Assembly: GCA_018401875.1 (NCBI GenBank)
Contig: JAGYJZ010000008.1
Coordinates: 131,090 to 163,144, forward strand
Reading direction: 5' to 3'
DNA length: 32,055 nucleotides
Origin: Salibacteraceae bacterium
GTDB taxonomy: Bacteria; Bacteroidota; Bacteroidia; Flavobacteriales_G; Salibacteraceae
Shown here piece by piece: positions 1-7,915 of the stretch. The notes beneath the pieces are model-generated. The model was given only the letters and a program-made list of their open reading frames with translations, was not told the DNA's origin and ran no database searches. The translations under genes were made by a program, and so were the position numbers. The first letter of the stretch is position 1. Every line of letters starts with the position of its first letter.

Positions 1-650
1 GGTTCTATCTTGGTGGTAGCGCCTTTTTTAAGTCCGATGAGTTTTTTCTTAGCGTCCTTATTTTCCAGGTAATCTATTGCGATAGTGGTATGGTTATGAT
101 GGCCACCTTCTTTGCGGCTTCCGTCTTTTCCAAGCTCATGAATGGTTCCATAGATCATGTCTTCTGGACCTACAACATCAACTTCGGTGGAATTACCATG
201 TCGTCTCTGAAAGTCTTTCACATACTTGCCAACCAGATCATCGTCAACCATAATCTTATACTGATTGAATTTGTCTTTGGCAGACAATTCTACTTCAAAC
301 GAAGGCGCAATGCCTAATTGGTATTTAAATTCGAAGGTTTTATTGAAGTCTAACTCCAACTCTTCAATATCTTCTGGCAATGGCTGACCAATGATGTTCA
401 ACTCGTTGTCTTTGATATGGGCATTTAAGTTTTCGGATAATATTCTATTGAGTTCTTCAGCCAAAACGGATTTACCGTACATCTTCTTTGCAACTCCAAA
501 TGGCACTTTCCCTGGTCTGAAGCCTTGCAGTGTCATTTTCTTGCGATGCCCATCAAGGATGGAGGTCACGGCATTTTCATAATCAGAAGGCTCAATTTCG
601 ATCGTAACCTTCGCGTTTAATTCGTCAATATTCTCTTGCGTAATATTCAT
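1..650 (-). CDS. tig: Trigger factor (ribosome-associated chaperone), 3' end cut by window edge
   Basis: Trigger factor is the peptidyl-prolyl isomerase/chaperone that docks at the ribosomal exit tunnel. The visible 216 residues start MNITQENIDE and carry the ribosome-docking signature GFRPGKVP at residues 43-50, followed by the usual KKMYG helix. The FKBP-like PPIase domain begins around residue 145 and the reading frame is still open at base 1, so about half of the usual ~450 residues is missing. The ATG at 648-650 fits the family N-terminus. Upstream on the same strand are a tRNA-Leu and an intrinsic terminator. The gene must therefore have its own promoter or live on readthrough; a TAATTTTG box lies at 742-749. 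Identification is secure from the docking motif and overall similarity to Bacteroidota Tig. Confidence 0.93.
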   Translation of the reverse strand, partial: MNITQENIDELNAKVTIEIEPSDYENAVTSILDGHRKKMTLQGFRPGKVPFGVAKKMYGKSVLAEELNRILSENLNAHIKDNELNIIGQPLPEDIEELELDFNKTFEFKYQLGIAPSFEVELSAKDKFNQYKIMVDDDLVGKYVKDFQRRHGNSTEVDVVGPEDMIYGTIHELGKDGSRKEGGHHNHTTIAIDYLENKDAKKKLIGLKKGATTKIE

Positions 651-672
651 TGTTTTATTTTAAAAGTCATGG

Positions 673-704
673 CAAAAAAAAAGACCGTTCAAAGTGCGGT
701 CTTT
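673..704 (-). terminator. Rho-independent terminator after tRNA-Leu
   Basis: An 8-bp perfect stem (AAAGACCG/CGGTCTTT, arms 697-704 and 680-687) with a 9-base loop is followed on the minus strand by a run of nine Ts (the A run at 674-682 on the plus strand). It sits between the tRNA-Leu gene and the trigger factor start, so it most likely ends the tRNA transcript. It would also lie inside the tig leader if tig starts from the box at 742-749. Confidence 0.8.
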
Positions 705-741
705 CATTTATTCTAAATTTTAAATTGGAGGAATGACCCAC

Positions 742-749
742 CAAAATTA
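742..749 (-). promoter_or_regulatory. Possible -7 box for trigger factor
   Basis: The minus strand reads TAATTTTG, an exact match to the Bacteroidota -7 consensus TAnnTTTG, just downstream of the tRNA-Leu 3' end. A start near 735 would give tig a leader of about 85 bases containing the terminator hairpin. No convincing -33 TTG is visible, so this is tentative. Confidence 0.35.
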
Positions 750-754
750 ATATG

Positions 755-836
755 TGCGGGTGAAGGGACTCGAACCCCCACACCTTGCGGAACTAGATCC
801 TAAGTCTAGCGCGTCTACCAATTTCGCCACACCCGC
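755..836 (-). tRNA. tRNA-Leu (anticodon UAG)
   Basis: On the minus strand the sequence folds as a class II tRNA. The acceptor stem is GCGGGTG/CACCCGC with discriminator A at 755. The anticodon arm CTAGA-CTTAGGA-TCTAG gives anticodon TAG, and a T-arm GGGGGTTCGAGTCCC is present. A long variable arm of leucine type lies between the anticodon and T arms. CCA is not encoded. It reads CUN-type leucine codons. A terminator follows at 673-704 and a -7 box lies 34 bases upstream. Confidence 0.96.
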
Positions 837-869
837 GTTTAAAAGAACACCTTTATCGAAAAAGGAGCG

Positions 870-877
870 CAAAGATA
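870..877 (-). promoter_or_regulatory. -7 promoter box for tRNA-Leu
   Basis: The minus strand reads TATCTTTG, an exact TAnnTTTG match, 34 bases before the mature 5' end of tRNA-Leu. The expected start near 863 would leave a short 5' leader for RNase P. A clear -33 TTG is not seen. Confidence 0.55.
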
Positions 878-934
878 TAATTTTTCGTTGTTTGTTCTAT
901 CATTTTAGAGGAAATAGATATCGAAGATGAAAGT

Positions 935-942
935 TACTTTTG
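935..942 (+). promoter_or_regulatory. Possible -7 box for the flavin reductase operon
   Basis: TACTTTTG matches TAnnTTTG exactly and lies 18 bases before the ATG at 960. If used, transcription starts near 949, after the alternative ATG at 927. This supports 960 as the true start of the next gene. No matching -33 element is obvious. Confidence 0.4.
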
Positions 943-959
943 CCCTTCATTTCAACGAC

Positions 960-1850
960 ATGATTGTAGATCCTAAAAACACATCAATACCCAAGCTTCA
1001 CGGATATTTGCTCGGTGCTATTGGTCCTCGTCCAATTGCTTTTGCCAGCACATTGGATAAAGATGGCCACGCGAACCTCAGTCCGTTTAGTTTTTTCAAC
1101 GTGTTTAGCGCCAATCCACCGATTGCTATTTTCTCGCCAGCGCGAAGAGGGCGGGACAATACGACCAAACACACCTTTGAAAATGTTAAGGAAGTGGGCG
1201 AAGTGGTAATCAATGTGGTGACCCATGCCATGGTAGAGCAAATGTCGTTAGCGAGCACTGAATACCCAAAAGGAACAGATGAATTCATCAAGTCAGGCTT
1301 CACTCCGCTCACATCTGAAAAAGTAAAACCCTTCAGGGTGAAAGAATCACCCGTGCAGTTTGAATGCGTGGTAAAAGAAGTGGTGGAACTTGGCACTGAA
1401 GGTGGAGCTGGCAACTTAATTATTTGTGAGGTGGTGCTGATTCATGTAAACGAAAGCGTATTGGATGAAGCTGGAAAAATCGACCAAACCAAAATAGATT
1501 TGGTTGGACGAATGGGAGGCGACTTTTATGTAAGAGCGCATGGAAATGCTTTGTTTGAGGTAGCAAAACCGCTCCAAAAAATGGGAATTGGCGTAGACCA
1601 AATTCCTGCAGACATTCGAAACAGCGACACGCTCAGCGGAAACAACCTCGGACAATTAGGTAACGTGGAAGCGTTGCCCAATGAAACGGATGTCAATGAT
1701 TTTAAATTAACCGAATTAGCTGACATATTTGTAGAATTCGAAAATGATGTAGTAGCTTTAGAAAAGCGATTACACGAAAAAGCAAAAGCATATTTAAACG
1801 AAGGAAAGATAGATGAGGCGTGGAAAACCTTACTTTCATTTAATGATTAA
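960..1850 (+). CDS. Flavin reductase-like (FMN-binding split-barrel) protein
   Basis: Predicted 296-residue member of the flavin reductase/flavoredoxin family, which bind FMN in a split-barrel fold and often reduce flavin with NAD(P)H. Family hallmarks near the N-terminus are GPRPIAFAST followed by NLSPFSFFNVFSANPP, then the phosphate-binding-like PARRGRDNTTKHT stretch and TEGGAGNLIICEV in the middle. The C-terminal ~100 residues (LTELADIFVEFENDV onward) form a helical extension seen in Bacteroidota homologues. I chose the ATG at 960 because homologues begin with a short M-x-x-x-P segment. An in-frame ATG at 927 would add 11 residues of unfamiliar sequence and lies upstream of a TACTTTTG box. 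It is the first gene of a tight three-gene operon (3-base gap to the next). Its physiological substrate cannot be read from sequence. Confidence 0.88.
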   Translation: MIVDPKNTSIPKLHGYLLGAIGPRPIAFASTLDKDGHANLSPFSFFNVFSANPPIAIFSPARRGRDNTTKHTFENVKEVGEVVINVVTHAMVEQMSLASTEYPKGTDEFIKSGFTPLTSEKVKPFRVKESPVQFECVVKEVVELGTEGGAGNLIICEVVLIHVNESVLDEAGKIDQTKIDLVGRMGGDFYVRAHGNALFEVAKPLQKMGIGVDQIPADIRNSDTLSGNNLGQLGNVEALPNETDVNDFKLTELADIFVEFENDVVALEKRLHEKAKAYLNEGKIDEAWKTLLSFND

Positions 1851-1853
1851 ACC

Positions 1854-2228
1854 ATGGATATAGAAGGAAGTATCAAAGTGATTCTTGAAGCACAGTCATT
1901 CAGTTCAGGATTTCAAAAAAGGGAATTTGTAGTAACCACAAAGGAGCAATACCCGCAAGACATCAAATTTGAATTGGTGAAGGACCGCGTTGATTTGATT
2001 GCACCTTACAAGTCGGGCGATCAAATAAAAGTGCATTTCAATTTGCGCGGAAACGAATACAACGGAAAGTACTTTGTCAATCTGCAAGCATGGCGACTTG
2101 AGCCTGCCAATTCAAGCAGTGCTGGAAGTTCTGCAAGCGCAAGTAAGAGTGGCGATCCGTTTTCAGAAGCTGGATTCCCTGACGAACCAAGCACTGACAG
2201 CTCTGAACCCGATGACTTGCCATTCTAA
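1854..2228 (+). CDS. DUF3127 protein with SSB-like acidic C-terminal tip
   Basis: A 124-residue protein of the DUF3127 family, widespread in Bacteroidota and of unassigned function. Residues 1-85 form a compact, strand-rich domain (GSIKVILEAQSFSSGFQKRE, later GDQIKVHFNLRG, then NGKYFVNLQAWRLE) that looks like a small OB-type barrel. Residues ~86-117 are a Ser/Ala/Pro/Glu-rich flexible linker, and the protein ends EPDDLPF. That layout of OB-like domain, disordered linker and acidic tip ending in Pro-Phe mirrors bacterial single-stranded DNA-binding protein, whose tip (DDDIPF in E. coli) recruits repair enzymes. The similarity is seen directly; a DNA-related role is inference. It is the middle gene of the operon, and its stop abuts the next ATG. 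Confidence 0.8.
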   Translation: MDIEGSIKVILEAQSFSSGFQKREFVVTTKEQYPQDIKFELVKDRVDLIAPYKSGDQIKVHFNLRGNEYNGKYFVNLQAWRLEPANSSSAGSSASASKSGDPFSEAGFPDEPSTDSSEPDDLPF

Positions 2229-3596
2229 ATGAGCAAACGTTTCTTTGAAACGTACATCAATGGTGTAAGAAGGTTTTTACCATCTCCTTACACCATTGCT
2301 TTATTGCTCACCGCGGTTACGCTGATCATCGTTTTTGCGTTTGGAGATTCCAATACATCATCAGCTTTTGAAATTATGCGCGGCTGGGCAGCAGGACTTT
2401 GGGAGCCTAATTTGATGGTTTTCGCCATGCAAATGATGTTGATTCTGGTGCTTGGTCACGCTCTGGCGCTTTCGCCAGTGGTGTCGAAAATCATCAAAAA
2501 ACTAGTTATTCCTTGCACCACCACTGAGAGATCAGCAGCATTAGTGGCTTTTACCTCCATGTGTGTTGGGCTATTTAATTGGGGATTAGGGCTGATTTTC
2601 GGTGCCATTCTCGCACGAAAAGTTGGCGAAAAAGCACAGGCAGAACAACGGCCAATTAATTATGGGCTGATCGGAGCTGCGGGCTATTCGGCCATGTTGA
2701 TTTGGCACGGTGGCATATCGGGGTCATCGCTGATAAAAGTGGCGGAAGAAGGACACTTGAAGTCGATTGTAGACGATCAATACGCCCATTTACTTCCCAA
2801 CGCGATCAGCTTGGATCAAACTGCATTTTCGATGATGAATCTGCTGACCACCATTGGAATATTAATCGTAGTGCCGGCAGCTCTTTTTGCCATTGGAAAA
2901 ATCACCGAAACAAAGGTGCCTTCGCTTTCCAAAGAATCTGCCTTTGAAACCAAGACTGAAGGTTTGATTGGCGCAGAAAAACTTGATCACAGTGGCGTAT
3001 TCTCGAAATTAATAGGAGTGGGGTTAATTGCCTATTGCCTAACAGCTATGTTCAACGAGTCGAGCATTCTTTCTTTCTTCACTCCAAACAACATTAATTT
3101 CCTTTTGCTCGGCCTGTGTTTATTGGCGCATAAACACATTTCTTCGTTTGTAGTTGCCGTAGAGAGCGCCATCGTAGGTGCATCTGGCATTCTGATTCAA
3201 TTCCCCTTGTATTTTGGCATACTTGCCCTGATGAAAAGCAGCGGATTGGTGGAATCATTTTCTACATTTCTCATCGAACATTCGTCAGCAACTTCTTTTC
3301 CTCTATTGACCTTTTTAAGCGCGGGAGTCGTCAACATTTTTGTACCAAGTGGTGGTGGGCAATGGGCGATTCAAGGGCCAATCATCGTGCAAAGCTCCAT
3401 TGAACTGGGTGTTCCGTTGAACAAGGGAATCTTGGCTTTGGCCTATGGCGATGAGGTAACCAATATGCTTCAGCCTTTTTGGGCGCTGCCTCTGCTCGGT
3501 ATCACCCAGCTCAGCGCACGCGATATACTTCCTTTTACGCTCGTCATGTTTTTGGCTGCTACCACAGTGTTCAGTATTGCGTTGCTAAGTTTTTAA
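2229..3596 (+). CDS. Short-chain fatty acid transporter (AtoE/ScfA family)
   Basis: A 455-residue polytopic inner-membrane protein of the AtoE-type short-chain fatty acid transporter family, which in E. coli is linked to uptake of acetoacetate/short-chain acids. Recognisable stretches are FLPSPYTIALLLT near residue 17, AALVAFTSMCVGLFNWGLGLIFGA around 100-125, IWHGGISGSS near 158, and the conserved NIFVPSGGGQWAIQGP segment near 370. About ten to twelve hydrophobic helices are visible, and the length is normal for the family. The ATG directly abuts the DUF3127 stop codon, so translation is probably coupled. Its stop lies 2 bases from the convergent stop of the permease pseudogene, leaving no room for a terminator. 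Family assignment is good; the actual substrate is not shown. Confidence 0.88.
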   Translation: MSKRFFETYINGVRRFLPSPYTIALLLTAVTLIIVFAFGDSNTSSAFEIMRGWAAGLWEPNLMVFAMQMMLILVLGHALALSPVVSKIIKKLVIPCTTTERSAALVAFTSMCVGLFNWGLGLIFGAILARKVGEKAQAEQRPINYGLIGAAGYSAMLIWHGGISGSSLIKVAEEGHLKSIVDDQYAHLLPNAISLDQTAFSMMNLLTTIGILIVVPAALFAIGKITETKVPSLSKESAFETKTEGLIGAEKLDHSGVFSKLIGVGLIAYCLTAMFNESSILSFFTPNNINFLLLGLCLLAHKHISSFVVAVESAIVGASGILIQFPLYFGILALMKSSGLVESFSTFLIEHSSATSFPLLTFLSAGVVNIFVPSGGGQWAIQGPIIVQSSIELGVPLNKGILALAYGDEVTNMLQPFWALPLLGITQLSARDILPFTLVMFLAATTVFSIALLSF

Positions 3597-3598
3597 GG

Positions 3599-4801
3599 TC
3601 AAAGTGTGCCTCGCTGCGAACGGTCGTACTTTACATCTGTCATTTCTTTCAGCCCATTGCTAACAAATACAAACGAAAGAATCAACACAATCAGCGCTGT
3701 AGAAGGAATTATGGCTAAAAAAGCGCTGTCGCCAGCAATAATGTAACCGTACGAGTCGCGGATCATATTTCCCCACGATGGTTGAGGCGGCTGTACACCA
3801 ATTCCTAAAAAACTCAGTCCTGCTTCCAGCATAATTGCCTCCGCAAAGCTCGTAGAAGCTAACACTGCAATTGGGCCCATCAAACCGGGAATGATATGTT
3901 TAAAGAGTATTTTAAAATGCGATAGTCCCATCAACCGCAGTGCTTTGACAAAATCTTTTAGCCGTATGGACAACACTGTATGTCGCACCACTTGTGCCAT
4001 TTCAACCCATAGCACCAAGGCAATTCCGATGATCAGCGCTTGCACTCCTGTGCCCAAGGCGATGGTCACCGAAACAACCAAAAGGATAGCCGGAACAGAC
4101 CAAAATAAGTTCATGCTCCAACTCAACATTCGATCAACAATTCCTCCAAAATAACCGGCAAACAGGCCAATCATCAACCCCAAAAAGACCGATGCACACA
4201 CGGCAAAAAAACCCACGCTCAAGGAAACTGCACTTCCAGCCATCAGCCTACTTAGCACGTCTCAACCCAGCGCATCGGTGCCGAATAAAAATGTTTTTGA
4301 GACTAAATTTTCATCTTCAATTTCGGCTGTCATTGCCCGAGTAGTTGTGGCTAGGGAATTGTTGTCAATGTCAACAAACGTGAATGCAGTTGAAGTGCTC
4401 TGTCCAATCGATTCCACTGTGATCGGGTCAATGGCATATAGAATATCTGCCATCTGATACGTGCGACTTCTGTCGCGAAAATCAATCGTAACTAAGTTTC
4501 CTGACATGGATAGTTTATCGTACGGATAATAAACAAAATCACTCTCGATGCCCCCATTTCGAATGCGTTCACGCCACCCTTTTTTGCTGAGTGGCTTATT
4601 CATTCTGTATTTCAAAAACTGAACCTGCGTTAAAGGCTTTAGCTTGGCGAGAGAACGATTTTGGGTGCTGGCAAATTGAGAGGAATCAGGTCGTAAATGC
4701 GACCCAAATACTGCCACCATTATGATGGCGCAAATGACCGTTGCTCCAAGAACAAATAAGGGATATTTTTTAAACTTGATCACATTCAATTCAATTGGCA
4801 A
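3599..4801 (-). pseudogene. ABC transporter permease (OppC/DppC type) interrupted by one in-frame TGA
   Basis: A single 400-codon frame that would encode a peptide/nickel-type ABC permease. One N-terminal helix (~14-34) leads into a ~130-residue extracytoplasmic segment. The five-helix binding-protein-dependent transport core follows, with its EAA-type loop ending SFLGIGVQPPQPSWGNMI. The frame is broken only once, by TGA at 4262-4264, in the context FGTDALG-stop-DVLSRL. The family has GTDxLGRD here, so CGA (Arg) has probably become TGA. Everything before and after remains conserved, so this is a recent nonsense mutation, a sequencing error, or a gene split with reinitiation at the GTG at 4256-4258, one codon past the stop. 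UGA is a normal stop elsewhere here (the LPG-type protein ends TGA), so recoding is unlikely. The start overlaps the glycosyltransferase end by 11 bases. No OppB/D/F partners are in the window. Confidence 0.8.
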
Positions 4802-5909
4802 TGGATTGATTTACCACATTTCGCCCTTTCCATTCATACTGCAAATTAAGCATAGCAGAAATGCCCACAACCACTATTTGAAGAGGTTGAAGCAACGTTA
4901 AGAGAAGGCCATGTACCAAACCAGCTTTTTCATCGTATTTACGAAACCATAACGTATGAAAAGCCCATTCAACCGGCCATTTACACACTAAAACGACAAA
5001 TATTTGATTGATACCAAAGCCTTGAAAGGCCCAAAGCACATACAAAACCAAGAAAATAAAATTCTGAAGAAACACGACTACCGGGAAGTATTTATAAAAC
5101 GCCAAAGAATAGCCTGAATGTTTAGAAGTCCAGCGCAGTCGCTGACTGAAAAATGATCGAAGCGATTGAGGCGCTGAAGTAGTAACTATGCTAGCTGCAT
5201 GATGAACAACCGCATAGCTCGCATGATCTAATGATTGAGAAAAAAACACATCATCACCACTGGCATACTTCATGTTTTGAGCAGCGATAAATGCAGGAAT
5301 TGCGGTTGAATGAAGGAGTAAATTGGCTCCGTTTACCATGGCTGGTTTACCGAACCTGAGCAGCGCTTCTCCTACCAATTGGGTGTTCATATTTTCATAC
5401 GCCATAAGTTCATTTCGAAATGACCCCAAATGATACATAACGGGCCCAAAGGCAATATTTTTCTTCTCTTGAAGGCACTGAAAAGCCATGGATGATATCG
5501 TATTTGGCTTCACTTGGCAATCGGCATCTGTTAGATAGCACCACGATTCACTCACAGATTGAAGCGCTTCTACCAATGCGCTCTTCTTACCGATGCCTGT
5601 TGAACTCAACAGAGTGATGTTCAGCTTATCGAATGCATCAAGGTTGTCACGCACGGTATTCACACTCGCATCTTCACTGTGATCATCTATAAGAATAACG
5701 TGTATGGCGTGTTCAAATCCCTTTGATGCATTGATGCTTTTTAAGCAGTCGATAATGTTGTTTTCTTCATTTCGCATGGCGATGACTACTGCTAGAGGTT
5801 CATTAAAGCTGACACCTTGGGCGCGAGGCGGATTTAAGTCAATATAACGGTGAAGAAAAAAAAACAACAGAAAGTAGGTTGTCAGCACCAAGATCAAGAG
5901 CGCTGTCAT
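4791..5909 (-). CDS. Membrane-anchored family 2 glycosyltransferase
   Basis: A 372-residue GT2-family glycosyltransferase with an N-terminal membrane helix (~2-20). The GT-A domain opens with VVIAMRNEENNI, has the nucleotide-binding DDHSED at ~75-80, the metal-binding DAD at ~128-130, GDD at ~218, and the acceptor/processivity-like QRLRW at ~256-260. Two or three C-terminal hydrophobic helices follow. I chose the ATG at 5909 because it overlaps the upstream stop as ATGA, and the longer frame to 5987 would lie entirely inside the neighbour. It is the middle gene of a minus-strand operon between an LPG-synthase-type membrane protein and the interrupted permease. A role in surface glycan or glycolipid synthesis is likely; donor and acceptor are unknown. 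Confidence 0.87.
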   Translation of the reverse strand: MTALLILVLTTYFLLFFFLHRYIDLNPPRAQGVSFNEPLAVVIAMRNEENNIIDCLKSINASKGFEHAIHVILIDDHSEDASVNTVRDNLDAFDKLNITLLSSTGIGKKSALVEALQSVSESWCYLTDADCQVKPNTISSMAFQCLQEKKNIAFGPVMYHLGSFRNELMAYENMNTQLVGEALLRFGKPAMVNGANLLLHSTAIPAFIAAQNMKYASGDDVFFSQSLDHASYAVVHHAASIVTTSAPQSLRSFFSQRLRWTSKHSGYSLAFYKYFPVVVFLQNFIFLVLYVLWAFQGFGINQIFVVLVCKWPVEWAFHTLWFRKYDEKAGLVHGLLLTLLQPLQIVVVGISAMLNLQYEWKGRNVVNQSIAN

Positions 5910-6958
5910 GACCAACGTCTGAAAATTCTGTAGGTAAACAAGGTCACTGCTCCCATTAAGGCAGGAAGGGCAACATTTATCGCCCACACGCTAAACACTG
6001 CTATGCTGACGAGGTAAAGGTCAAACTCAAACAAATCAAAGTAGCTGAGGGCAATGGTTTCTCTCAAGAGTAAATCTGGAATGGGCAAAAACGGGACAAG
6101 TGTTGTGGAGAATAACGTCAACACCGAAGCACCAATGATCGCGAGCCATTGAGGATTTTCGAGAATCAAGTAAAAAAAGAGAATGTACTGAAGAACGAAG
6201 GTGACGAAGCGAAGCAACGACAAATGATAAATCCTTTGCAGAATAGCACTAGGCAGCGATTCAAACACATCAAAGTGTGCATGATACTTTTTGAGAAAAG
6301 TAAACCGCTGCAGAAATTTAGAGAGTAAATCGACCCTGAAGTAAAGCATAATTGCCAAGACCAAACTTGACAAGATTGTCAATTGAATCGCTAAGGTTGC
6401 AAAACCACCAAAAACTTCAGCTCCAAAATACTGAACGAAATAAATGAGGCCGATGACTCCGAAAGAGAAGGTTGCCAATGTTTGAGACAATCCATTTACA
6501 AACGACAATAATGAGCCGAGCACTCTGCGTTCTGGCGGCAGTGCCAAAATTCGACCCACGAACTCCCCCATTCTATTTGGAGAAAATATTCCAAACGTAA
6601 CTCCGCTGATGACACCTTTAAAAGCCGTTTTCCATTTCACCTGAAATTGAGTGTCGATCAAAACTTTCCATTTCACGACTTCCATAGACCAATTCACCAT
6701 CATGAGCAGAACCGAAGCAAACAAGACCATGGGAAGTTGCGATGAAACCAAAATTGTTTGGAAAAAGTGACCCAATGCCAATTCTGATTCAGCCGATTGG
6801 GTTCTTTGAGCGATGTAGTAAACAGCTGCAATTGAAACCAATAGCTTCACCGACAGTCCGATTACTCGATACACGATGCGTTGACTAGTCTGTTCAGAAC
6901 TAATAGTCCTGAGCGAGTCAATTAACTGGTTAAGCCTTAATTTCGAACTACTAATCAT
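5906..6958 (-). CDS. LPG-synthase transmembrane-domain (UPF0104/YbhN-like) protein
   Basis: A 350-residue polytopic protein resembling the flippase-type membrane domain of lysylphosphatidylglycerol synthase (YbhN/UPF0104 group). Characteristic stretches are VNWSMEVVKWKVLI near residue 88, then AFKGVISGVTFGIFSPNRMGEFVGR around 112-136, and ATFSFGVIGLIYFVQ. Seven to eight hydrophobic helices are visible. There is no catalytic aminoacyltransferase domain, so it is not a full MprF. Such proteins are often next to glycosyltransferases, as here (ATGA overlap with the GT2 gene), which suggests a shared role in lipid-linked or surface glycan export. The start lies only 2 bases from the divergent ruvC start, so its promoter must sit inside ruvC; TATCTTTT, a near-consensus -7 box, lies there on the minus strand. 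Confidence 0.82.
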   Translation of the reverse strand: MISSSKLRLNQLIDSLRTISSEQTSQRIVYRVIGLSVKLLVSIAAVYYIAQRTQSAESELALGHFFQTILVSSQLPMVLFASVLLMMVNWSMEVVKWKVLIDTQFQVKWKTAFKGVISGVTFGIFSPNRMGEFVGRILALPPERRVLGSLLSFVNGLSQTLATFSFGVIGLIYFVQYFGAEVFGGFATLAIQLTILSSLVLAIMLYFRVDLLSKFLQRFTFLKKYHAHFDVFESLPSAILQRIYHLSLLRFVTFVLQYILFFYLILENPQWLAIIGASVLTLFSTTLVPFLPIPDLLLRETIALSYFDLFEFDLYLVSIAVFSVWAINVALPALMGAVTLFTYRIFRRWS

Positions 6959-6960
6959 AG

Positions 6961-7527
6961 ATGTCTACTCGATCAAAGAACTTCAAAGAAAAGATAATTC
7001 TAGGTATTGACCCAGGTACGAATGTCATGGGCTACGGAATTATCATGATAAGCGGCTCAACCCTTTCGATGCTTTCGATGGGATCGATTCAAATGAAAGA
7101 TGGAGACTATGCCGACAAACTCAAACGCATTTTCGAAAAAACATTGGCGCTCGTTGATGAATTCCTTCCTGATGAGGTGGCGTTAGAAGCCCCATTTTAC
7201 GGAAAAAACATTCAATCGATGCTGAAATTAGGGCGCGCTCAAGGTGTATCAATGGCTGCTGCACTTTACAGAAACATCCCGATTACAGAATACAGTCCGA
7301 GAAAAATAAAGCAATCAATCACTGGAAGCGGAGCAGCATCGAAAGAGCAAGTAGCAGGAATGCTTCAAAGTATTTTGAAGATTGAGCAGCTCCCCAAACA
7401 CCTTGACGCCACAGATGGCTTGGCAGTAGCGCTTTGCCATTATTATCAGACTACGAATGTGTTACCTACAGGAAGTAAAAAAGGGTGGGCAACATTTATA
7501 TCTCAGAATCCTGATCGCGTGAAGTAA
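6961..7527 (+). CDS. ruvC: RuvC Holliday junction resolvase
   Basis: RuvC is the crossover-junction endonuclease that cuts Holliday junctions together with RuvAB. The 188-residue product shows the RNase H-like fold and the full catalytic set: D17 in ILGIDPGT, E76 in LEAPFYGKN, and D149/D152 in LDATDGLAVALCHYY. These match E. coli D7, E66, D138 and D141. Length is normal. The start is 2 bases from the divergent membrane-protein start. The nearest promoter-like box is TAATTTCG (one mismatch) at 6938-6945 inside that neighbour. The 3' end overlaps the convergent HIT gene by 32 bases. Confidence 0.96.
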   Translation: MSTRSKNFKEKIILGIDPGTNVMGYGIIMISGSTLSMLSMGSIQMKDGDYADKLKRIFEKTLALVDEFLPDEVALEAPFYGKNIQSMLKLGRAQGVSMAAALYRNIPITEYSPRKIKQSITGSGAASKEQVAGMLQSILKIEQLPKHLDATDGLAVALCHYYQTTNVLPTGSKKGWATFISQNPDRVK

Positions 7528-7915
7528 ATGCAGCTGCAATGGCAGAGCGTGTTTTTTCCATAAGTTCTGGACTCAATGAAAGCTTTGGTTTACTGAAATT
7601 AATATCGCCTACTTCATTGATTGGGACCAGATGAATGTGGGCATGCGGCACTTCTAAGCCGATTACGGCCACACCAATTCTTTTACAATCGATCACTTCC
7701 TCGATGGCTTTGGCTACTTTCTGTGTGAATTGCATATAACGGCCAACAAACGCAGCCTCAAGGTCAAATAAGTAATCGATTTCTTGGGTTGGAATTACGA
7801 GCACATGACCAACGGTCAGTGGACTAATGTCCAAAATGGCGAAAAATTCATCATTCTTCGCAATAAAATGGCCCGGAATCTCGCCTCTGTAAATTCTGGA
7901 AAAAATGCTCGACAT
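7496..7915 (-). CDS. HIT family (histidine-triad) nucleotide-binding protein
   Basis: A 139-residue protein of the HIT superfamily, which hydrolyse or transfer nucleotides from nucleotide conjugates (HINT-like phosphoramidase or Ap4A-hydrolase-type). The histidine triad H91-x-H93-x-H95 is intact in VPHAHIHLVPI, and the N-terminal SIFSRIYRGEIPGHFIAKND and PLTVGHVLVIP segments are typical. Its ATG overlaps the greA stop by one base (TAATG), so the two are probably co-transcribed and translationally coupled. The last 32 bases overlap the 3' end of ruvC on the other strand. The precise substrate is not predictable. Confidence 0.93.
   Translation of the reverse strand: MSSIFSRIYRGEIPGHFIAKNDEFFAILDISPLTVGHVLVIPTQEIDYLFDLEAAFVGRYMQFTQKVAKAIEEVIDCKRIGVAVIGLEVPHAHIHLVPINEVGDINFSKPKLSLSPELMEKTRSAIAAAFTSRDQDSEI

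Noticed and set aside
755..836. tRNA-Leu as an integration site for a mobile element
   Set aside because: No integrase gene, no repeat of the tRNA 3' end and only housekeeping genes on both sides.
3599..4801. Annotating the permease as two separate genes (4262-4801 and 3599-4258)
   Set aside because: Both pieces are in the same frame, separated by one TGA inside the conserved GTDxLGRD motif. One interrupted gene is the simpler reading, though reinitiation at the GTG is noted.
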